Below, piece by piece: positions 23,039-28,992 of a stretch of 28,992 bases of DNA. Position numbers and translations under genes: made by a program. Positions within the stretch are counted from its first letter, which is position 1; each line of letters opens with the position of its first letter. The stretch comes from JAJFUG01 sp964473155. Its GTDB lineage: Bacteria; Gemmatimonadota; Glassbacteria; GWA2-58-10. The notes below the pieces were generated by a model that worked only from the letters and a program-made list of their open reading frames with translations, did no database searches and had not been told where the DNA came from. Where the stretch lies: NCBI GenBank assembly GCA_964473155.1, contig CAYYNT010000058.1:1-28992 (forward strand), written 5' to 3'.

Positions 23039-24376
23039 TCAGCGCGTAAGTTTACGGTAAAGGGTCGATGGATCGATCCCCAGAACGCGAGCCGCCTCCT
23101 TGCGGCTGCCGCCCACCTGATTCATCACCCAATCGATGTAGGCGGTCTCTATCGCCTCGAGGGTAGGAGTGGGCTTGGGGCCTCCGGCAGTCAGAGGGGC
23201 GGGCTGAGGGTTGCGGATACGGGCAGGAAGGTCCTCCTCGCCGATCCTTGAGGATGGTCCGGTGACAGTAAGCTGTTCCACCACGTTCTCCAGCTCGCGG
23301 ATATTGCCTTTCCAGCCGTAAGCGGCCAGGACTTCCAGCGCTGCCGGAGTGAACAGCTCCGCGTGGGTCTGCTCCCGGCCCAGACGTTTCAGGAAATGAT
23401 CGATCAGCAGCGGGATGTCCTCGCATCTCTCGCGCAGCGGCGGGACAGTGATCGGGATTACATTCAGACGGTAAAACAGATCGCGCCTGAACTGCCCGGC
23501 CTCGACCTCGGCCTCCAGGTCCTTGTTTGTCGCCGCTATCACCCGTACATCCACCGCCACCGGCTCGGTGGAGCCTACCGGCGTGATTTCCCTCTCCTGA
23601 AGAACCCGGAGAAGCTTCACCTGGAAAGCCAGGGAGGTGTCTCCCACCTCATCCAGGAATATCGTCCCCCCGCTCGCTACTTTGAAAAGCCCGTCCTTGT
23701 TCGAAATCGCCCCGGTGAAAGAACCTTTCACATGCCCGAACAACTCGCTTTCGAGCAGAGTTTCAGGCAGGGCGCCACAATTTACCGTGATAAAAGGACG
23801 GTTGGCGCGGGCGCTGGACTGGTAGATGAAACGGGCCACCAGTTCCTTGCCTGTGCCGCTTTCGCCCTGAATCAGGATCGTGCTGTCGCTGGCCGCGGCG
23901 CGGCGCGCCAGCTCCATGGCCTTGAGAAACGCCGGGGCCTGGCCCACCGGCTGATCGGGATGCGGAGCGCCTGTCAGCTCGCGGCGCCGCACCGAATAGC
24001 GCCTGTCGGCCTGGGCGAACTCCAGCGCCTCGCGGCAGATCGCAAGCAGTTTGCGGTTTTCGAAGGGTTTTTCCAGAAAATAGTACGCCCCCTCGTTGCA
24101 GGCGTCTATCGCCACCTGCTTCTCGGCCTGGGCCGTGATGATCACCACCGGAAGAAACGGATCGGTTTTCTTTGCCTCCCGAAGAACCTGAATTCCGTCC
24201 ACCTCCGGCATCCGGATATCTGTTATCAGAAGGTCCGGCCCCGGGCCGCGGCGCAGGCTCTCCAATCCCTCGCGGCCTCCCGGCGCGGTCTCCACTTCGA
24301 ATCCCTCGCGGATGAAAAGCACCTCAAGCGTAGTCAGCAGCGACTGCTCGTCATCTATTATCAGCACCCGGCTCAT
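23039..24376 (-). CDS. pilR: Sigma-54-dependent response regulator, PilR/NtrC type
   Basis: A 445-residue three-domain regulator. A receiver domain (IIDDE, phosphoacceptor Asp53 in LLITDIRMPE, Lys in EKPF) is followed by an AAA+ sigma-54 interaction domain: Walker A GESGTGKELVAR (about 167-178), ESELFGHVKGSFTGA, Walker B GGTIFLDEVGD, and a conserved RVIAATNKDLE. A Fis-type helix-turn-helix closes the protein (GGSRKEAARVLGIDPSTLYRKL). The sigma-54 contact loop reads GSFTGA and not the commoner GAFTGA, a known natural variant. In pilus systems PilR activates the major pilin gene with sigma-54. Its ATG directly abuts the pilS stop codon, so the two are translationally coupled. The pilus neighbours make a PilR role the best call, but other NtrC-family roles are not excluded. 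Confidence 0.9.
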   Translation of the reverse strand: MSRVLIIDDEQSLLTTLEVLFIREGFEVETAPGGREGLESLRRGPGPDLLITDIRMPEVDGIQVLREAKKTDPFLPVVIITAQAEKQVAIDACNEGAYYFLEKPFENRKLLAICREALEFAQADRRYSVRRRELTGAPHPDQPVGQAPAFLKAMELARRAAASDSTILIQGESGTGKELVARFIYQSSARANRPFITVNCGALPETLLESELFGHVKGSFTGAISNKDGLFKVASGGTIFLDEVGDTSLAFQVKLLRVLQEREITPVGSTEPVAVDVRVIAATNKDLEAEVEAGQFRRDLFYRLNVIPITVPPLRERCEDIPLLIDHFLKRLGREQTHAELFTPAALEVLAAYGWKGNIRELENVVEQLTVTGPSSRIGEEDLPARIRNPQPAPLTAGGPKPTPTLEAIETAYIDWVMNQVGGSRKEAARVLGIDPSTLYRKLTR

Positions 24377-26146
24377 TCATTTCCTCGCTTTATTATTTCG
24401 TTTAACTGGTTCAACGCCTGAAAGATCGGCGCTTTCCGCGGCCGGCAATCCGATCAGGAACGCGGCCCCGCCGCCCGCGGGCCTTTCCTCAACCTGGATC
24501 GAGCCTCCAAGAGAACTCACTATACGGTGCACCACCGCCATACCGAGGCCGAAACCCTGACGGCGGGTGGTGAAAAACGGCTCGAATATCCGCGCTCTCA
24601 CCGCAGCTTCTATTCCGGGACCGTCGTCCTCGACTCTCAACCAGAGCAGCGGCTTGCCCCCAGCTGCATGACCGTCCGGCCGGGCCATCGATATCCTGAT
24701 ATTCTGAACCTTTCGGCCGTCCGGGCCGGCCGCCTGGACTGAGTTTATGAACAGGTTGAAAAACACCTGTGTCAGCGAGGCGGCATTCGCCCGCACAAGC
24801 ATCTTGCCAGCCTCAGGGTCAATCAGGACATTCACGCTTTTGCGCCAGTCCGGGTGAGGAATGATATCCTCAAGGGCCGCGGCCGCCGCCTCGCCAAGGC
24901 AGACTGTCTGCGGCGGTCCAAAGCTGCCCGAGGCGAATTGGAGGAACTGGCGCAGAAGTTCGCTCAGACGGTCGCTCTCGCGGATCACGCAATCCATCAG
25001 CTTTTTCTCGGCTCCATTACGCCCGGAGGATGGTTCATTCAATATCTCCACCGCGCTGCGGATCGAGGCCAGGGGGTTCTTGATCTCGTGAGCCAGCGCG
25101 GCGGACAGCTCCGCCACGGCTTCCAGCTTCCCGGTGCGCTGCTCAAGTTCGCTTGCCCGCAGTTCAAGGCTTACATCCTGAAGGATCAGAGATACTCCGT
25201 GATAACCGCCATCCGGCTCGATAATCGGCGAGGGGTTCACCGCCACCGGCAGAGAACCGCGGGGTGTTTCCAGATGGACCAGACGTAACAGAGGCCTTTC
25301 TCGGCTGCCAGCCACCTGAGATATAATATCCATCATCTCAGGGCAGACCGTTTTGAAAAGGGATTCAGCCTGTCGTCCCAAGGCCCGGCGTGGCTCCATT
25401 CCTATCATCCTGCATGCGGCAGGATTCGCATACACCACTGTCCCGCCTGAATTTACAGTCACCAGGCCGGTGTCGATATTCCGCAGTATTTCATCCGTAT
25501 CCATCCTCTGCTGCCTGAGCAGACGGCGCATGTCCTCAAGCTCGCCGCCGGTCCGCCGCAGACGGAGGCTCAGGTAGCTGGTGATCAGGGCGATCATGTA
25601 GAACAGAAAGACCTGAAGGCCCATATTCATCCAGATACGCTTATCGCTGATATATAATACGTTTATCTCGAACTGACGGGTGAATGTCAAACCCAGGCTG
25701 AGCACTCCCAGACCGGCCGGCAGATAGAAAATCGAGGCGGCCGTGGCGGCGAACAGCGCCCCCGTGCGAAGGCTCAGGATTCCGCCCAGAGTGATTGTCA
25801 ACATGTAGAGCGGGACAAAACTGACATCCGCGGGCGTGGCGATCAGGTTAAGAAGGCTGATAAGAAAAATGTCGATAAAATATTGCAGGTAAAGGTTTAT
25901 TTCCGGCGGATCACCCCGCCGCACCGAACGATAGAACAGCCAGGAAACAAGAATAGTGAACAGAGTGACAGACGGAGGCAGATAGCTTTTTTCAAGCCGT
26001 GTCCCCTCCGGACTGAAAAAGAACACGACTGCCAGCGTGGTGGCTACCAGCGCCACCCGCAGCAGCATCCACCATTTGATAAACTGGACAAAGGAGAATT
26101 CGGGCCGCTTCCAGGCGGTCCGGAACAGCGCGGTCAGCCGTCCCAT
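24377..26146 (-). CDS. pilS: Sensor histidine kinase, PilS type
   Basis: A 589-residue inner-membrane sensor. The N-terminal third has about six hydrophobic segments (e.g. WWMLLRVALVATTLAVVFFF, and a cluster from IFLISLLNLI to LGLTF), with no periplasmic sensor domain, as in PilS. A PAS domain follows (ILRNIDTGLVTVNSGGTVVY). The HisKA box is LAHEIKNPLASIRS with phosphoacceptor His353, and the ATPase domain carries VFFNLFINSVQAA, VEDDGPGI and GFGLGMAVVHRIV. I start at the ATG at 26146, which has GGAGG 7 bases upstream. A longer frame from 26284 would overlap the pilC end and add 46 residues unlike any signal. Its stop is followed at once by the pilR start. In Pseudomonas, PilS senses pilin levels in the membrane; that role is inferred here. 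Confidence 0.9.
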   Translation of the reverse strand: MGRLTALFRTAWKRPEFSFVQFIKWWMLLRVALVATTLAVVFFFSPEGTRLEKSYLPPSVTLFTILVSWLFYRSVRRGDPPEINLYLQYFIDIFLISLLNLIATPADVSFVPLYMLTITLGGILSLRTGALFAATAASIFYLPAGLGVLSLGLTFTRQFEINVLYISDKRIWMNMGLQVFLFYMIALITSYLSLRLRRTGGELEDMRRLLRQQRMDTDEILRNIDTGLVTVNSGGTVVYANPAACRMIGMEPRRALGRQAESLFKTVCPEMMDIISQVAGSRERPLLRLVHLETPRGSLPVAVNPSPIIEPDGGYHGVSLILQDVSLELRASELEQRTGKLEAVAELSAALAHEIKNPLASIRSAVEILNEPSSGRNGAEKKLMDCVIRESDRLSELLRQFLQFASGSFGPPQTVCLGEAAAAALEDIIPHPDWRKSVNVLIDPEAGKMLVRANAASLTQVFFNLFINSVQAAGPDGRKVQNIRISMARPDGHAAGGKPLLWLRVEDDGPGIEAAVRARIFEPFFTTRRQGFGLGMAVVHRIVSSLGGSIQVEERPAGGGAAFLIGLPAAESADLSGVEPVKRNNKARK

Positions 26147-26219
26147 ACACGTGCCTCCGCCAGGCACGGCCGGATATTTTTGCGGCTCGTGCGCTCCGTA
26201 TCCCCGCCGGACAGCGGGT

Positions 26220-27419
26220 TCAGTGCATCTTGGTGATGAGGTCGAAAATCGGCAGGTACATGGAAACCACCATCCCGCCGACAATAATGCCCAGGAAAAC
26301 GATCATGATCGGCTCCAGGGCGGCGGTCAGCGATTCCACCGCGGTATCCACCTCTTCATCGTAGAAATCGGCGATCTTTACCAGCATGCCGTCCAGACCG
26401 CCGGTCTGCTCACCCACGTTGATCATCTGAATGACCATCGGCGGGAAAATGTCCGCTTCCTTGAGCGGCTTTGTGATTGTCTCGCCGCTGGCTATGCTGG
26501 AACGGCTTCCCATCACCGCGTCCTGCACCACCCGGTTGCCGCTGGTGCGCGCTGTCACTTCCAGGCCCTGAAGGATCGAGACTCCGCTGGAGATAAGAGT
26601 GCCCAGCGTGCGGGTGAAACGGGAAACGGCGCTCTTGCGGATCAGGTCCCCCAGCACCGGAATGCGCAGAAGGAGGGCGTCGATGTTGTATTCACCCCGG
26701 TCCGTGGCCTTGTAGCGCTTGAGGGCGAACAAGCCGCCGCCGATACTTCCCCCTAACAGCCACCAGTAGCCGACCAGGAAATCGCTGAGTCCCACCACGA
26801 TCTTGGTCGGAAGGGGCAGCTCCATGTTCATGTCCTCGAACATTTTGGCGAATATCGGGATGACAAAGATAAGCAGGACCGAGACACAGGCTATGGCCGC
26901 GGTGAAAACCACCGCCGGGTAGATCATCGCGCCCTTTATTTTGCGCACGATAGCATCGTTCTTTTCCAGGTAATCGCTCAGACGCAGCATGATCGTATCC
27001 AGGATGCCGCCGGTCTCTCCGGCGCGAACCATGGAGACATACAGGTTGGTGAACAGGTTCGGGAATTTCTGAAGGCTGTCGGCCAGTGTGTTGCCGCCCT
27101 CGACATCCACCCGCACTGAATTTATTATGGCGCGCAGCTTGGGGTTGGTGGTCTGCTGGGCCAGGATGCTCAGGCACTGCACCAGCGGCAGGCCGCTGTT
27201 TATCATGGTGGAGAACTGTCGCGAGAACAGCACGACATCGCGGGTCTTGATGCTGCCGCCCAGTTTGAGCTTGATCTCGTGCGGCTTCGGCTCCACCGAC
27301 AACACGATCAGCCGCTTGCGCCTGAGGTAACCGATCACCTCCTGCGGGCTGGCCGCGGTCAACTCGCCGGTGTGGGTCTCGCCCTTGACCGTGCGGGCTT
27401 TCCAGTTATAGACCGGCAT
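26220..27419 (-). CDS. pilC: Type IV pilus inner-membrane platform protein PilC
   Basis: A 399-residue type II secretion F family protein. It anchors the assembly and retraction ATPases to the pilus base in the inner membrane. The N-terminal MPVYNWKARTVKGETHTGEL opening, FSRQFSTMINSGLPLVQCLSIL, and two T2SSF repeats with GNTLADSLQKFPNLFTNLYVSMVRAGE and SGETITKPLKEADIFPPMVIQMINVGEQTGGLD are textbook. Three membrane segments are visible: VVFTAAIACVSVLLIFVI, WWLLGGSIGGGLFAL and IMIVFLGIIVGGMVVSMYLPI. Length is typical. A GGAGGG lies 8 bases before the ATG at 27419. It is followed after 73 bases by pilS and preceded by an AT-richer coiled-coil gene that separates it from the pilT/pilU-type gene. 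Confidence 0.97.
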   Translation of the reverse strand: MPVYNWKARTVKGETHTGELTAASPQEVIGYLRRKRLIVLSVEPKPHEIKLKLGGSIKTRDVVLFSRQFSTMINSGLPLVQCLSILAQQTTNPKLRAIINSVRVDVEGGNTLADSLQKFPNLFTNLYVSMVRAGETGGILDTIMLRLSDYLEKNDAIVRKIKGAMIYPAVVFTAAIACVSVLLIFVIPIFAKMFEDMNMELPLPTKIVVGLSDFLVGYWWLLGGSIGGGLFALKRYKATDRGEYNIDALLLRIPVLGDLIRKSAVSRFTRTLGTLISSGVSILQGLEVTARTSGNRVVQDAVMGSRSSIASGETITKPLKEADIFPPMVIQMINVGEQTGGLDGMLVKIADFYDEEVDTAVESLTAALEPIMIVFLGIIVGGMVVSMYLPIFDLITKMH

Positions 27420-27516
27420 GAGCTTATCCCTCCGCGTTGAGACTGCCCCGGCTGGGGAGAGCGACTGGCGGGTTTACGTTAGGCTTCAATTCAGGGATTG
27501 ATATGATTCCATTGAA

Positions 27517-27543
27517 GCTCCCTTGGGCCCATCAAAAGGGAGC
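27517..27543. terminator. Hairpin between the coiled-coil gene and pilC
   Basis: GCTCCCTT and AAGGGAGC pair around an 11-base loop, about 25 bases beyond the coiled-coil gene stop. No strong T-tract follows on the minus strand, so this is a weak terminator candidate. It may instead mark the border of the inserted segment. Confidence 0.3.
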
Positions 27544-27565
27544 CGGATTCTTTCCTCAATTGCTT

Positions 27566-28507
27566 CTACTGTAATTTATCCCTTTCTTGTTCGAGCCAGC
27601 TTTCCAAACGCTCAATGTGCTCTTTGATATTGGATATCGTTTCTTCCGTCTCTTGGATCCATTCAGAACATCTTTCTTTAAAACTATCGTTCCAGGCTCC
27701 GTAATAATTACCTTTCAGTTCATCCAAATGATTTTCTTTTCTTGTCAGAGCGTCTCTTGAGTGACTGAGTTTATCCTCCAGCTTTGAAATATTTGCTTCA
27801 ACACGTTCTAAGAAAAGTCGTCGTTTGATTTCTCGCTCTACGCGCCTTTCTTCCCTTTCACGCTGTCTTTTCTCCCATTCCCGATGCTTGATATTATGCA
27901 ATTCTCCTTTAATCTCTTTCCAGCGTTGCCAGCCATAGTTCAGTTTATCTCTTGCTTCCTGTAAGCTTCTAAAAGCTTCATTCTTGTCACCGGGGAGCAT
28001 ATTTTGCTTGCAGTTGCTGAACTCATTCCATGCTTCCTTAAGCATATCGCTGCATTTTACCAACTCCCGGCGAATCTCTTCCAACCGGTCAAGCTCAGTG
28101 ACTCCAAGAAGCTCTTCAATTATACGCTGGATCAGGGTAAGAGGCAGTAAGACAATATCAGCGACGACACTCCCGCCAGAAGTGGTTGGGTGAGAGCGCA
28201 TGGCTTTCCGTCTTATATTGTCGCTCGATCGCTGACTTCGTTCCTCTTTTAGTTTCCACTCCTGTTGTCTTTCGTTAAATCTCCTCTTAGCGCTTTCGCT
28301 TTTTGTCCTTGCTTGCGAGACAAGTTCCTGAAATCGTTCCCAGGCTTGTTCCCTGTCTTCTCTGGTAACGTATCGTATATTTTTGAATCCGTAGCCGATC
28401 TCCCCGACCAGAGCCCAGAGCGTCTTCCAATATCCCTTTGTGGGATCGGAATCATCGATTGCCGCCTGGAGATCGTCAATCAGTTTGTCGAGTTCAGCGT
28501 ATTCCAC
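27566..28507 (-). CDS. AT-richer coiled-coil protein of unknown function inside the pilus operon
   Basis: A 313-residue protein I do not recognise. It is rich in Glu, Lys, Arg and Gln, with long predicted coiled coils (about 50-100 and 120-313). A short apolar stretch, SVVADIVLLPLTLIQRIIEELLGV at about 113-136 in outline, could be an amphipathic or membrane-associated helix. There is no signal peptide and no enzyme motif. Base composition is about 40% GC in two 60-base lines I counted, against about 63% in a neighbouring pilT/pilU line, and codon use is unlike its neighbours. The start is GTG at 28507 with only a weak ribosome binding site. It lies between the pilT/pilU-type gene and pilC, which are normally neighbours. 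The signs favour a transferred gene. Function could be structural or a defence or effector component; nothing in the sequence decides this. Confidence 0.75.
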   Translation of the reverse strand: MEYAELDKLIDDLQAAIDDSDPTKGYWKTLWALVGEIGYGFKNIRYVTREDREQAWERFQELVSQARTKSESAKRRFNERQQEWKLKEERSQRSSDNIRRKAMRSHPTTSGGSVVADIVLLPLTLIQRIIEELLGVTELDRLEEIRRELVKCSDMLKEAWNEFSNCKQNMLPGDKNEAFRSLQEARDKLNYGWQRWKEIKGELHNIKHREWEKRQREREERRVEREIKRRLFLERVEANISKLEDKLSHSRDALTRKENHLDELKGNYYGAWNDSFKERCSEWIQETEETISNIKEHIERLESWLEQERDKLQ

Positions 28508-28564
28508 AGGTCAAGACCTGCTTGTGGACCGACTAACGCTAACAGAATTAATTCGGTTTCGCGC

Positions 28565-28992
28565 TCAGATGCTCAGCTTCAGCCCGCCGGAATCCGCTTC
28601 CATCTCCTTACCGTCGCCTAACTTCTCCATTTTTATCTTCAGGCGCAGGTCATTGGCGCTGTCGGCATTGGCCAGGGCCTCATCCAGGCTGATCCGGCCG
28701 ACTTTCCAGAGGTCGAGCAATGCCTGGTCGAAAGTCTGCATCCCCTCCTGGCGGCCCTTGTCCATCACGTCCTTGAGCAGCCCGATCTCGCCTTTCAGGA
28801 CCAGGTCCTTGATCCTGGGGGTGTCTAACAGTATCTCGACCGCCGCGGCCCGCTTGCCATCGGCCGTGCGTATCAGGCGCTGGCTGATAATGGAGCGCAG
28901 GTTGAGCGAAAGCTGCATGTATATCTGGGCGTGGCGTTCCTGGGGGAAGAAATTCATCACCCGCTCCAGGGCCTGGTTGGCGTTGTTGGCGT
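28565..28992 (-). CDS. pilU: PilT/PilU-family type IV pilus retraction ATPase (C-terminal part, 5' end outside window)
   Basis: The frame is open to the window edge, so only about the last 142 residues are present. They contain ANNANQALERVMNFFP just inside the edge, then QLSLNLRSIISQRLI, DGKRAAAVEILLDTPRI, MQTFDQALLDL and ADSANDLRLKIKM. The NANQAxxRxxNFFPxER and NDLRLxIK segments are closer to PilU than to PilT, as far as I recall both families. These hexameric ATPases power pilus retraction from the cytoplasmic face of the platform protein PilC. The Walker A and B sites would be upstream and cannot be checked. The short C-terminal tail (GDGKEMEADSGGLKLSI) is extra. It begins the visible part of a minus-strand pilus block. 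Confidence 0.88.
   Translation of the reverse strand, partial: ANNANQALERVMNFFPQERHAQIYMQLSLNLRSIISQRLIRTADGKRAAAVEILLDTPRIKDLVLKGEIGLLKDVMDKGRQEGMQTFDQALLDLWKVGRISLDEALANADSANDLRLKIKMEKLGDGKEMEADSGGLKLSI

Noticed and set aside
1..28992. tRNA, rRNA, insertion sequence or prophage genes.
   Set aside because: Reading both strands by eye I saw no rRNA-like stretches, no recognisable tRNA T-arm, and no transposase, integrase or phage structural motifs. A covariance-model scan would be more sensitive for small RNAs.

Overview
The window looks like a chromosomal segment of an uncultured, GC-rich, diderm (Gram-negative-type) bacterium. Signs are an LpxL/HtrB-type acyltransferase, a family 9 glycosyltransferase, a lipoprotein with a lipobox, SPOR domains, and a type IV pilus locus with a PilS/PilR pair. 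Dockerin-like repeats on a secreted protein, palindromic intergenic repeats and many TTG/GTG starts would fit an environmental lineage of the FCB/Glassbacteria kind. That placement is a guess from style, not an alignment. I see no rRNA, tRNA, CRISPR array, transposase or phage gene.

Left part (1-7.1 kb): a small DUF559 nuclease-like gene is followed by a repeat-rich gap. A lipid A-type acyltransferase (minus strand) is divergent from a plus-strand run: a GT9-like glycosyltransferase, a 1046-residue protein (degenerate MinD/CpsD-like domain, acidic repeats, one membrane segment, two SPOR domains), and a TIGR01212/YhcC-like radical SAM protein. The run appears to concern the cell envelope and division. 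7.1-9.7 kb: a PreT/PreA-like flavoprotein pair on the minus strand, with substitutions at iron-sulfur ligands and in the expected catalytic loop. 9.8-13.7 kb: smc and a small translationally coupled Cys-containing gene. 13.9-15.4 kb: a secreted alpha/beta hydrolase converging on a small membrane protein.

Middle part (15.4-22.9 kb): a repeat-bearing gap, a fused homocysteine methyltransferase/methylenetetrahydrofolate reductase divergent from ftsY, a lipoprotein amidohydrolase, a second repeat-bearing gap, a secreted dockerin-SGNH-like protein, and nagB.

Right part (23-29 kb): a minus-strand pilus block read as pilT/pilU-type ATPase (cut by the window edge), an AT-richer coiled-coil gene that looks inserted, pilC, pilS and pilR. 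PilS and PilR abut with no gap.

The points most worth a second look are the MinD-like/SPOR fusion, the PreTA-like pair with altered cofactor ligands, the foreign-looking coiled-coil gene inside the pilus operon, and a set of dispersed palindromes in the gaps.
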